Source: an uncultured Robiginitomaculum sp. (GTDB lineage Bacteria > Pseudomonadota > Alphaproteobacteria > Caulobacterales > Maricaulaceae). Taken from it: a stretch of DNA of 41,909 nt. The number at the start of each line of letters is the position of its first letter. Position 1 is the stretch's first letter. A model generated the notes under the pieces. The model ran no database searches. It was not told where the DNA came from and was given only the letters and a program-made list of their open reading frames with translations. The position numbers were made by a program, and so were the translations under genes. Shown here one piece after another: positions 8,527 to 15,879 of the stretch. The stretch lies in assembly GCA_938015875.1 (NCBI GenBank), contig CALLXE010000027.1, positions 1 to 41,909 of the forward strand, in the 5' to 3' direction.

Positions 8527-8549
8527 AAGGTCGCCCTTCGGGCGGCCTT
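8527..8549 (+). terminator. GC-rich hairpin after the first adhesin, possible weak terminator
   Basis: AAGGTCGCCC-TTC-GGGCGGCCTT forms a 10-bp stem (one T-G pair) with a three-base loop, 20 bases past the stop codon. It lacks a T tract, so it may slow rather than stop polymerase. It closely resembles the hairpin after the second adhesin, suggesting both arose by the same duplication. Confidence 0.5.
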
Positions 8550-8637
8550 GACCGCGTTTGGGTCAAAATGAAGGGCTCCGCTTCTTACAAAAGCGCCATT
8601 TTTTAAATATATCAGTCAATTTTTCAAGAAACCCTCC

Positions 8638-8666
8638 GGGGTAAACACCCCATATATAAGGGGGTG
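8638..8666 (+). other. Two mutually exclusive hairpins sharing one arm
   Basis: GGGGT (8638-8642) can pair with ACCCC (8647-8651), while CACCCC (8646-8651) can instead pair with GGGGTG (8661-8666). The shared middle arm makes the two folds exclusive. They lie upstream of the second adhesin promoter, so they would act only on read-through RNA from the first adhesin. Confidence 0.35.
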
Positions 8667-8717
8667 ATAACCTATAAATAACTGAATAATAACGATATTT
8701 TTTTTAATCAGCGCGCG

Positions 8718-8763
8718 TGTGAGCAAAGTCACAGTTTACAAACCCGTCTAAGGTGTAAATAAT
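8718..8763 (+). promoter_or_regulatory. Consensus CRP-type site and promoter of the second adhesin
   Basis: TGTGA-GCAAAG-TCACA (8718-8733) is an exact match to the CRP half-site pair TGTGA-N6-TCACA. It abuts a -35-like TTTACA (8735-8740), followed after 17 bp by AATAAT (8758-8763). The site centre would lie about 44 bp upstream of the start, near class II activator position and close to the layout at the first adhesin. The regulator itself is not in the window; its effector cannot be read from the site. Confidence 0.65.
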
Positions 8764-8815
8764 AGCCGAAGGGGCATCAGGGCGATGACCTCGATTTTTA
8801 ACGGGGGCGTCTTAT

Positions 8816-11023
8816 ATGACCTATTCGAAGAGACTTATAACTTTAGCGGCCGGCACGGCCATCGCAGCAGCTATGTCTGTATCCGCTCACGCGGTAAACA
8901 CTAACGATGATGACTCACACAATGTCGCTTGCGCAACGACAGCGACAAATACTCTGAATGTCATCAATGGCTCAGGCAATTGCCAAGTCGGCACAGACAC
9001 AATCCAGCGCAACGTAATTTCCGGCCGTCAGCATACGCTCGGCAATAACAGCGTCGAAAATGACGTTTCGGGCCGCCTGAATACGTTGGGAACCAGAAAC
9101 CTGCGCAACGACGTATCCGGTACAAGCAATACGCTGGGTAATAACAACGTCGCCAACAGCGTGACCGGTAATGGGAACACTTTGGGTACAGGCAACGGCC
9201 AGAACGACGTCTCCGGCGCCAATAATACGCTCGGTAACTTCAGCAGAAGAAACTCTGTCACAGGTGACAGCAATTCAACTGCTGCCGGCAGCTTAGATAA
9301 CAGTGTCGCAGGCCGTAATAACACGGTTGGCGTGAATAACCTTCGCAACGACGTCTCCGGCTTTAATAACACATTGGGCCGCAACAATTCCTCAAACAGC
9401 ATCACCGGCAACAACCATGTTTTGGGTGTTAATAACGGCCAAAACAGCGTGTCAGGCAACGGCAATGTGACCGGCAGCTTTAACAGAAGAAACGTCATCT
9501 CCGGCCAAGGCAACATGACAGGCGGCTCGTTCCAAGACAGCATCCTTAGCGGCTCAGGCAATACGGTCGGCACCGGAACTGCCAACAGCAGCGTCATCGG
9601 TTTGGGCAATACAGTGACCGGCACGAATACTCACATTTCCGGCGCGCTGAACACGGTGACCGGCGATGAGAACATCGTTCAGGGCCACAACGTGACAGTT
9701 ACCGGCAACAGTAACGCCTTTATCGGCGGCGGCAGCAGCATTGCTGCAACAGTTACAGGCAACAACAATATTGCCGGCGGTCGCGGCGCGACGATAACGG
9801 GCGATGATGCTGTCGCTCTGGGTAGCGCCGCGACTGCAGCAAACACAGGCGTTTCAATCGGCCTCCAAACCACAAGTGCTGCCGGCGCATCCGCTCTTGG
9901 ATTTGGCGCGACGGCTTCCGGCACTGACTCGTCTGCTCTGGGCCGCGGCGCACAAGCCACAATGATAAACGCAACGGCAACCGGCGCTTTTGCGAATGCA
10001 ACGGGTAACCGCTCAACCGCAACCGGCTCTAATGCTATTGCCAATCAATTTGCCGCGACGGCAACAGGCTATCAATCTCAAGCCACCGGTACCAGTTCCG
10101 TTGCTACGGGTAACTTTGCCCGCGCGCAGGCTTCGGATTCTATTGCGACAGGCAGGTTAGCTTTGGCTCAGGGTGGCGCTTCCGTCGCAATCGGGCAAGG
10201 CACGCAGGCTCTGGGCTTTGGTTCTGTTGCAACCGGCGTAGGCGCACAAGCCACTCAAACCAATGCCGTTGCGACGGGTAACTTTGCCCGTGCACTGGGC
10301 AGTACGGCGGTTGCAATCGGTGGTAATTCCCTTGCAAATGCGAGCGGTTCTACCGCGATTGGCACCAACGCTACCGCAGCGACGCAAAACTCTGTTGCAA
10401 TCGGACAAGGCTCAACAACGTCCCTGACCCCTGCAACTGCAGGCACAGCGTATAATGGCACAACAATCGGTACCGGCGCAGCGCTGGTCACCTTGACTGA
10501 AGGCACAAACGCCACGTCTGAAATGAACGTCGGGACGCGCGTCGTCACAGGCGTCGCAGACGGCAATGTCGCTTCCGGTTCAAACCAAGCCGTAAACGGT
10601 CATCAGCTTTGGGAAGTCGCCTCTGTTGCGTCCGTGAACCAAGGCGGTATCTCAATGAATGCAGCCGACATTGTGACAAACCGCAATAATATTGCGGCTA
10701 ACGGCGTATTGATTGCCGGCAACACAACGGCAATTGGCGTTAACGCTGCTGCAATCGGCGTCAATGCAGCGGGCATTAATGCGCTTCGCGAAGGCATGGC
10801 TGCAACAGCCGCGCTGCCGGATCTGTATTTGAACGCTGCTGAGACTTGGACAGTTGCCGGTGGCCTGTCCCAGACTGATGACGGCTATGGCGGATCAGAA
10901 ACCGGCTTCGGCGGTGGTTTCCAATGGCGCAGCGACAGCTCTGACACATGGTCAATCGGCGCGGTCGGCGGTATTGCCGGCGATGCCTACTCTGTCCGTA
11001 TTCAAGGCCGTATCGGCGGCTAA
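8816..11023 (+). CDS. Trimeric autotransporter adhesin (YadA-like), long paralogue
   Basis: A 735-residue paralogue of the upstream adhesin with the same signal peptide (cleavage AHA|VNTND), the same Cys39/Cys56 pair and the same repeat register. The 16-residue repeat (pattern N-D-V-S-G-x-x-N-T-L-G-x-x-N) occupies about 66-290. Residues 82-161 and 162-241 are two copies of one five-repeat block. A long run of YadA-head repeats (A-T-G-x-x-A-x-A and A-I-G-x-G types) covers about 310-560. The neck motif AVNGHQLW starts at 592, then comes an Asn-rich stalk, and the YadA anchor begins near 660 with LPDLYLNAAETWTVAGG. It ends in Gly rather than an aromatic residue. A GGGGG ribosome binding site precedes the ATG. 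It is expected to form a fibrous surface trimer for attachment to surfaces or cells. Confidence 0.88.
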   Translation: MTYSKRLITLAAGTAIAAAMSVSAHAVNTNDDDSHNVACATTATNTLNVINGSGNCQVGTDTIQRNVISGRQHTLGNNSVENDVSGRLNTLGTRNLRNDVSGTSNTLGNNNVANSVTGNGNTLGTGNGQNDVSGANNTLGNFSRRNSVTGDSNSTAAGSLDNSVAGRNNTVGVNNLRNDVSGFNNTLGRNNSSNSITGNNHVLGVNNGQNSVSGNGNVTGSFNRRNVISGQGNMTGGSFQDSILSGSGNTVGTGTANSSVIGLGNTVTGTNTHISGALNTVTGDENIVQGHNVTVTGNSNAFIGGGSSIAATVTGNNNIAGGRGATITGDDAVALGSAATAANTGVSIGLQTTSAAGASALGFGATASGTDSSALGRGAQATMINATATGAFANATGNRSTATGSNAIANQFAATATGYQSQATGTSSVATGNFARAQASDSIATGRLALAQGGASVAIGQGTQALGFGSVATGVGAQATQTNAVATGNFARALGSTAVAIGGNSLANASGSTAIGTNATAATQNSVAIGQGSTTSLTPATAGTAYNGTTIGTGAALVTLTEGTNATSEMNVGTRVVTGVADGNVASGSNQAVNGHQLWEVASVASVNQGGISMNAADIVTNRNNIAANGVLIAGNTTAIGVNAAAIGVNAAGINALREGMAATAALPDLYLNAAETWTVAGGLSQTDDGYGGSETGFGGGFQWRSDSSDTWSIGAVGGIAGDAYSVRIQGRIGG

Positions 11024-11045
11024 TTTCCCCGGATATAAAAATACG

Positions 11046-11074
11046 AAGGGTCGCCTCTCAGGCGGCCCTTTTTT
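11046..11074 (+). terminator. Rho-independent terminator of the second adhesin
   Basis: AAGGGTCGCCT-CTC-AGGCGGCCCTT makes an 11-bp stem with a three-base loop, followed by a run of Ts. It begins 22 bases past the adhesin stop codon. Confidence 0.9.
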
Positions 11075-11190
11075 ATGTGCCTTTCAGGCGTTACCCTCAC
11101 TCAAATATTGTTATTACTAAATTGACTTGCAACCTTAAATAGTTATTTTTGTATACGATTCTTTAACGCGTGCCGCCATAGGGTTTTGTC

Positions 11191-11262
11191 ATGATTATAC
11201 TGCTTATCATATTGGCCATGCTGCCTATGCCTTTTGCGATTGATTATTTTCAAAATCACTGA
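11191..11262 (+). CDS. Possible 23-residue hydrophobic peptide
   Basis: An ATG at 11191 opens a 23-codon frame, MIILLIILAMLPMP followed by FAIDYFQNH. AGGG lies 8 bases upstream of it. The N-terminal half is a continuous hydrophobic stretch, as in small single-pass membrane peptides. No family is recognised, and a frame of this size can arise by chance. Confidence 0.2.
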   Translation: MIILLIILAMLPMPFAIDYFQNH

Positions 11263-11448
11263 GGTATAAACCGTAAAGTCATCCGCCGCGCCGCCGCGCC
11301 TGTCTGTACATTTGTAAATTAACCCCGCATCCGCGAAGGCGTTCATCCAAGCCGTAACACCCCTGTCTTGACTTGCCCCCGCGCGCGCTATCGCTTAAAC
11401 CGCAGGCAGGATCAAAGCCGCAGTCAGCCGGCAAAAAAGGAATGTTAC

Positions 11449-12411
11449 ATGAGCAAGTCCACACGCGGATTAGTTACTGTTTTTGGCGGATCAGGTTTTG
11501 TCGGTAAACACGCCGTCCGCGCTTTGGTGAAAGACGGTTGGCGGGTGCGCGTTGCGACGCGCAGCCCGCATACCGAAGGCGAGTTGCGCGTCATCGGCTC
11601 CGTCGGGCAAATCCAATTAGTTCAGGCTAATTTGCGTTTTAAAGCTTCGGTCGAGCGCGCCCTTGACGGGGCCGACGCCGTCGTCAATCTGGTCAGCGTC
11701 CTTTATGAAGCCGGTCGCCAAACCTTCAATGCGCTGAACGTCGAAGGCGTCCGCAATATTGCCGAAGCCGCATCGGAACGCGGCATATCCAATATCGTCC
11801 ATGTCTCCTCTATCGGCGCGGACAGCGATGCCGATGCAGAATACTCCCAAACCAAAGGCGAAGGGGAAGCGGCGCTGCGGGCTCTGATTCCGGCCGCTGA
11901 CATTCTGCGGCCCTCGATAATTTTTGGCCCGGAAGATAACTTTTTCAATAAATTTGCCGCTATGGCCCAAATCTCTCCCGCTCTGCCCCTGCTCGGCGGC
12001 GGCGAGACCAAATTTCAGCCGGTCTATGTGGCCGATATAGCCGACGCCATTGCCGTATGTTTGGCGCGGGGCACAAGCGGCCTCACCTATGAGCTCGGCG
12101 GACCGCAAACCTATAGTTTTAAAGAACTGATGCAGTTCACCTTGGACGCAACAGGACGCAAACGCTTGCTTGCCCCTGTGCCGTGGCCGATTGCCGGCCT
12201 GATGGGCCTGGCCGGTGAAGTCTCCGGGCATTTGCCGTTCGTTACGCCGTTTCTGACCCGCGATCAGGTACAAAATTTAAAAGTCGACAACATTGTTGCT
12301 GACGGCGCGAAAAGCTTTTCAGACCTCGGCATCGTGCCGGAAGCCATGGAAGCCATCGTGCCCGCTTATCTCGTGCGCTATAAAAAATACGGGCAATTTG
12401 CGCAATCGTAA
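11449..12411 (+). CDS. NDUFA9-like NAD(P)-binding atypical SDR (complex I-associated type)
   Basis: A 320-residue extended/atypical short-chain dehydrogenase of the NDUFA9 type. The dinucleotide-binding loop VFGGSGFVG is at 11-19. Later come a VHVSSIGAD strand, a degenerate active-site region at YSQTKGEGE, and the RPSIIFGPEDNFFNKF segment characteristic of this family. Mitochondrial NDUFA9 is an accessory subunit of NADH dehydrogenase; in alphaproteobacteria the protein is usually encoded away from nuo genes, as here, and its role is less certain. The ATG at 11449 has AAAAAAGG upstream and places the Rossmann motif near the N-terminus as expected. Confidence 0.85.
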   Translation: MSKSTRGLVTVFGGSGFVGKHAVRALVKDGWRVRVATRSPHTEGELRVIGSVGQIQLVQANLRFKASVERALDGADAVVNLVSVLYEAGRQTFNALNVEGVRNIAEAASERGISNIVHVSSIGADSDADAEYSQTKGEGEAALRALIPAADILRPSIIFGPEDNFFNKFAAMAQISPALPLLGGGETKFQPVYVADIADAIAVCLARGTSGLTYELGGPQTYSFKELMQFTLDATGRKRLLAPVPWPIAGLMGLAGEVSGHLPFVTPFLTRDQVQNLKVDNIVADGAKSFSDLGIVPEAMEAIVPAYLVRYKKYGQFAQS

Positions 12412-12488
12412 CAATGCGCGGGATTTATTCTCTCGCCCCGCTGTGATTTTCCCGCTAGTCTTTCTTAAATTATTTACGGAGGTTTCCC

Positions 12489-13388
12489 ATGACAGTTTTT
12501 AAAACCCTGACAACCTTATCCGTTTGCGCCGCGGCCGCTTTAACGCTGGCCGCGTGCAAACCCGCAAATACGGCGCAAGCGCCGGCCGTCGATACAGCCG
12601 CGCTGGGCCAAATTCTGGACGTGCAAACCGATAAATCCAAAGCCCGGTATGTCTATCGCAATCCGGCCGAGACAATAGCGTTTTTCGGCCTGACCCGGGG
12701 CATGAAAGTCGCCGAAGCCCTGCCCGGCGGCAATTGGGACGGATCATGGTATACTCGCATTCTCGCGCCTTATCTGGGCAAAGACGGACATATCACAGGC
12801 GTCGATTACGCCCCGGAAATGTGGCCCCTGTTCGGCGGCTTTGCCACGCCGGAATTTATCAAAGCAAAAGAAACATGGCCGGCGCAATGGACCGGCAGCG
12901 TATCTGACGCCGGCGGCGATGCCGGCCCCGCTGTTTCCGCGTTTACGTTCTCAACGGTTCCAAGCGGCGACAAAGGCAGTTATGACGCCGTTTTGTTTAT
13001 TCGCGCCCTGCACAATATGTCTCGGTTTGAAGACGCCGGCGGATATATGAGCACGGCAATTACGACGGCTCATGACCTGTTAAAACCCGGCGGTATTGTC
13101 GGCGTTGTTCAACATCGCGCGCCCGAGTCCGCAAGCGATGATTGGGCTAATGGCCAAAATGGTTATATCAAACAAAGCGCCGTCATCGCCGCTTTTGAGG
13201 CGGCCGGCTTTAAGCTTGCGGGCAGTTCAGACATTAATGCCAACGCCAAAGATATGCCCCAGGAAGGCGATTTCGTTTGGCGCTTGCCGCCCTCCCTTAG
13301 CGGCAGCAAGGAGGACCCGGCCAAGCGCGCACAAATGCAAGCAATCGGCGAAAGCGACCGCATGACGCTTAAATTTGTAAAGAAATAA
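12489..13388 (+). CDS. Predicted class I methyltransferase with lipoprotein signal (COG4798-like)
   Basis: A 299-residue protein whose N-terminus is a lipoprotein signal: hydrophobic stretch, then lipobox LAAC with Cys23. The mature part resembles a SAM-dependent methyltransferase fold. It has an acidic/glycine region (MKVAEALPGGNWDGSWYTRIL) where motif I would be, a GHITGVDYAPEMW strand, and AVLFIRALHNM and LLKPGGIVGVVQHR segments. This matches the predicted methyltransferases of COG4798. The substrate is unknown, and activity outside the cytosol would need a source of SAM. GGAGG 5-9 bases upstream supports the start. It ends 6 bases before the convergent ribD-like gene. Confidence 0.75.
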   Translation: MTVFKTLTTLSVCAAAALTLAACKPANTAQAPAVDTAALGQILDVQTDKSKARYVYRNPAETIAFFGLTRGMKVAEALPGGNWDGSWYTRILAPYLGKDGHITGVDYAPEMWPLFGGFATPEFIKAKETWPAQWTGSVSDAGGDAGPAVSAFTFSTVPSGDKGSYDAVLFIRALHNMSRFEDAGGYMSTAITTAHDLLKPGGIVGVVQHRAPESASDDWANGQNGYIKQSAVIAAFEAAGFKLAGSSDINANAKDMPQEGDFVWRLPPSLSGSKEDPAKRAQMQAIGESDRMTLKFVKK

Positions 13389-13394
13389 GCAGGT

Positions 13395-13802
13395 TTAAAA
13401 TCGGGCTAAAAATCCGGCCATTATCTCGCGGGCCTGCGCGCCGCCATCACCGATTGTGACGGTTATGCCCGCAGACTGCAACCGCTCAATCCCCTGCCCG
13501 TTTACAAGTGGGTTGGGGTCACGGGCAGCAATGAAACATTTTGAGATCCCGGCGGCAATAAGTACGTCGACGCAAGGACCGCTGCGGCCATAATGGCTGC
13601 AAGGCTCCAACGTCACATAGGCCGCCGCGCCTTGCGGATCCGGGCAATCCCGAAGCGCCATAATTTCGCCGTGAGGCCGCCCACCGGCAGCAGTCGCGCC
13701 ATGCCCGATAATCCTGCCGCCCTTAACCAGCACGCAGCCGACGGACGGATTATCACCGGTCTTGCCGTTTTGCGCCCGCGCCAAATCCAGCGCAATATTC
13801 AT
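13395..13802 (-). CDS. ribD: Stand-alone RibD-type pyrimidine deaminase domain
   Basis: 135 residues of the riboflavin-specific deaminase family. This enzyme deaminates the 2,5-diamino-6-ribosylamino-pyrimidinone phosphate intermediate of riboflavin synthesis. The start MNIALDLA aligns with the conserved M-x-x-A-L-x-L-A, then NPSVGCVLVKGG. Zinc and catalytic residues are HGE at 44-46 and PCSHYGRSGPC at 67-77. Normal RibD is about 360 residues with a C-terminal reductase, which is absent here: the stop follows the deaminase directly. No ribosome binding site precedes the ATG, and no ATG, GTG or TTG lies upstream in frame before the gpmA stop region. The N-terminus may therefore be a few residues short or the start unusual. 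It could serve another deamination reaction. Confidence 0.75.
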   Translation of the reverse strand: MNIALDLARAQNGKTGDNPSVGCVLVKGGRIIGHGATAAGGRPHGEIMALRDCPDPQGAAAYVTLEPCSHYGRSGPCVDVLIAAGISKCFIAARDPNPLVNGQGIERLQSAGITVTIGDGGAQAREIMAGFLARF

Positions 13803-13864
13803 AAATGGCGAAGGCGACGTCTCAGATAGCGGCTCAATTAAAGGATCAGGGCCGGCCCTGCGCC

Positions 13865-14587
13865 CTAAAGCTTTGGGAGTGGTTTTGCCCTATCCGCATT
13901 AAGATATTTTGCGCCTGTCACTTCAAGCGTGCCATCTTTCAAATCAATCAAAAGCGGATTGCCTGTCGGAATTTCAATGCCGGGAATGTCATCGTCAGAC
14001 ACGTTGAACAAAGATTTGACTAAGGCCCGCAGACTGTTTCCATGGGCGGCGATAATCAGGTTTTGACCGGCTTTAATTTTCGGCGCAATCTGATCGTCAA
14101 AATATGGCAAAACGCGCTCCAGCGTCAGCTTCAGGCTCTCGCCGGTCGGCAATAATTTCGGATCAATATTGGCGTAACGCTTATCGTGGATCGGGTGATA
14201 CTCGCTGCTCTCATCGACCTGCGGCGGCGGAACGTCATAAGACCGGCGCCAGATGTGAACCTGCTCGTCCCCATGCTTGTCACGGGTTTCCTGCTTATTC
14301 AGTCCGGTCAAACCGCCATAATGGCGTTCATTTAAGCGATAATCTTTGGTCACAGGCAGATACATGGCGTCGAGCGCCTCTAATGTATACCAAAGCGTTT
14401 TAATCGCGCGTTTTTGAACGGAACTGTAAGCGGCGTCAAAGTCAATCGCCTCTGCGGCCAAAAGTTCGCCGGACTGCTGCGCCTCGGCAATGCCTTTTTC
14501 CGTCAATCCGACATCATACCAACCGGTAAAGCGGTTTTGCAGATTCCATTCAGATTGTCCGTGGCGAATAAGGGCGAGTTTGGTCAT
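13865..14587 (-). CDS. gpmA: 2,3-bisphosphoglycerate-dependent phosphoglycerate mutase
   Basis: A 240-residue histidine phosphatase-superfamily enzyme that interconverts 3- and 2-phosphoglycerate in glycolysis and gluconeogenesis. The active-site motif LIRHGQSEWN is at 6-15, with His9 phosphorylated in the cycle. RFTGWYDVGLT follows, then the LNERHYGGLTG loop, and the second catalytic histidine is in IAAHGNSLRAL. Length and motifs match GpmA closely. It lies 62 bases upstream of the ribD-like gene on the same strand, so the two may be co-transcribed. Confidence 0.95.
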   Translation of the reverse strand: MTKLALIRHGQSEWNLQNRFTGWYDVGLTEKGIAEAQQSGELLAAEAIDFDAAYSSVQKRAIKTLWYTLEALDAMYLPVTKDYRLNERHYGGLTGLNKQETRDKHGDEQVHIWRRSYDVPPPQVDESSEYHPIHDKRYANIDPKLLPTGESLKLTLERVLPYFDDQIAPKIKAGQNLIIAAHGNSLRALVKSLFNVSDDDIPGIEIPTGNPLLIDLKDGTLEVTGAKYLNADRAKPLPKL

Positions 14588-14646
14588 AAATTTCTCCGTG
14601 TGTTGCCGCTGTGTTAGAGCGCTCCGGGTATTTTTTCAAGACTTGC

Positions 14647-15381
14647 TTAGCGCCAATCGCCCGATGCCGCCTGATAAAGCGTTAACATAGACAGCGCCGC
14701 CGTATCGGCGCGCAAAATGCGCGGCCCCAGTGATACAGGGCGCACGAACGGTTTCGATTTTAATATGTCACGCTCTGAATCCGTAAAGCCGCCTTGCGGC
14801 CCAATCAATATTGCCGCCGGGCCGGCCAGACCCTGCGCAGCCTCCAAAGCCGTCTGCCCGCCGCCGGCCTCATCAGCAAATATCAATGTGCGCCCGGCGT
14901 CCCAATCCGTCAGCATTTTTTCCAGCTTCACCGGATCAAACACCGCAGGAATATCGAGACGTTCAGTCTGCTCAGCCGCTTCAATGACTTGAGCCTGCAT
15001 GCGATCAAGGCGCAGTTTGGGAAATTGCGTGCGCGCCGTAATGACCGGATGAATTTGCGCCGCGCCGAGTTCCGTAGATTTTTCAATAATAAAATCCGTT
15101 CGCGCGCGTTTGACCGGCGCAAATATGATCCAAATATCAGGCATAGGTTCGGGCGCGCGCAATTGCGTCTCAACGCGCAGGCTGACGCTCTTTTTGCTCG
15201 CAGCAATAATATCGGCCCGCCACTCACCGGCCTCTGCGTTAAAGATTCGCACGGCGTCACCCTCGGACCGGCGCATAACGGTCGCAATATAATGAGCTTG
15301 GGGCTTAGGCAGCTCAATTTGCACGCCGCCGGTTATGGCATCGGTCACATATAAACGGGAAAGGGTATAATCGGCTCTCAT
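14647..15381 (-). CDS. rsmE: 16S rRNA m3U1498 methyltransferase
   Basis: A 244-residue SPOUT-family enzyme that methylates N3 of U1498 in 16S rRNA. The N-terminal PUA-like part has the pattern H-Y-I-x-x-V-M-R-R (HYIATVMRR). The C-terminal knot carries ILIGPQGGFTDSE and SLGPRILRADTAALS, the RsmE cofactor-binding signatures. Length is typical. It ends about 60 bases before gpmA and lies about 20 bases downstream of apaG, all leftward, so the genes may form one unit. Confidence 0.93.
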   Translation of the reverse strand: MRADYTLSRLYVTDAITGGVQIELPKPQAHYIATVMRRSEGDAVRIFNAEAGEWRADIIAASKKSVSLRVETQLRAPEPMPDIWIIFAPVKRARTDFIIEKSTELGAAQIHPVITARTQFPKLRLDRMQAQVIEAAEQTERLDIPAVFDPVKLEKMLTDWDAGRTLIFADEAGGGQTALEAAQGLAGPAAILIGPQGGFTDSERDILKSKPFVRPVSLGPRILRADTAALSMLTLYQAASGDWR

Positions 15382-15402
15382 TATATCAGAGCGGCATTTG
15401 GC

Positions 15403-15807
15403 TTAATTCATGACTCGGGGTTCGTGCGGGCTGTCGAGCAGGAACACCGGAATGTCCACGTCGTAACGCTCGCCGCCTTCGGCCTCTATGCGGTATGTAC
15501 CATGCATCATGCCGGAGGGTGCAGACAAAGGCGCGCCGGAAGTATAGCGAAACACTTCGCCGGGCTGCAAAATCGGTTTTTCACCGACAACGCCGGTGCC
15601 GCGCACTTCTTGGACTTGGCCGCGACTGTCAGCAATATTCCAGCAACGCTCTACGACCTGAACAGGCGCGTCGCTCTGATTTTCAATCTCAACGGTATAG
15701 GCCCAGATATAGCGATCTTCACGAGGGCTGGACTGCTCATCAAGGAAATCAGGCTCTACGCGAACAACAACGTCGCGTGTCTTGCGCTCATAAATCTCAA
15801 TCGTCAC
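15403..15807 (-). CDS. apaG: ApaG domain protein
   Basis: A 134-residue ApaG protein, a single fibronectin-III-like beta-sandwich. Conserved family strings are visible: WAYTVEIENQS, the RCWNIADSRG segment, V-x-G-x-G-V-V-G-E-x-P-x-L-x-P-G-E, and YTSGAPLSAPSGMMHGTY. The gene is linked to Co2+ resistance in enterobacteria, but the biochemical role is unsettled. It is first in the leftward apaG-rsmE pair and is divergent from the dCTP deaminase gene. Confidence 0.93.
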   Translation of the reverse strand: MTIEIYERKTRDVVVRVEPDFLDEQSSPREDRYIWAYTVEIENQSDAPVQVVERCWNIADSRGQVQEVRGTGVVGEKPILQPGEVFRYTSGAPLSAPSGMMHGTYRIEAEGGERYDVDIPVFLLDSPHEPRVMN

Positions 15808-15879
15808 AAAAATCCCCTAAATCCCAAAAATTGTGTCCACCCGAACCCTTTACAGAGCCCGTAAAGGAAGAGCCGCAAC

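Larger units (their letters stand above)
8508..8815. other. Intergenic region between the two adhesins: hairpins, CRP-type site and promoter
   Basis: This 308-base gap has no convincing gene. In order it holds a 10-bp GC-rich hairpin just past the first adhesin stop, a GACC/GGTC mini-hairpin (8550-8564), and an AT-rich stretch. Next come two mutually exclusive hairpins (8638-8666), a consensus CRP-type site (8718-8733), a promoter (8735-8763), and a GGGGG ribosome binding site just before the second adhesin. Confidence 0.6.
11024..11448. other. Intergenic region after the second adhesin
   Basis: This 425-base stretch holds the strong terminator at 11046-11074 and one possible 23-codon reading frame (11191-11262). 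The rest is AT-rich and then GC-rich sequence with no recognisable gene. An AAGG motif sits just before the NDUFA9-like start at 11449. Codons open upstream of that start (from 11368) have no family resemblance. Confidence 0.5.

Noticed and set aside
7209-9538. Regular repeats that might suggest a CRISPR array
   Set aside because: The 48-bp period is in frame, imperfect and protein-coding; there are no conserved repeats separated by unique spacers, and no cas genes.
9028-9624. 198-codon minus-strand frame rich in Leu and Pro
   Set aside because: Complement of the periodic Asn/Gly adhesin repeats; the periodic code creates open antisense frames.
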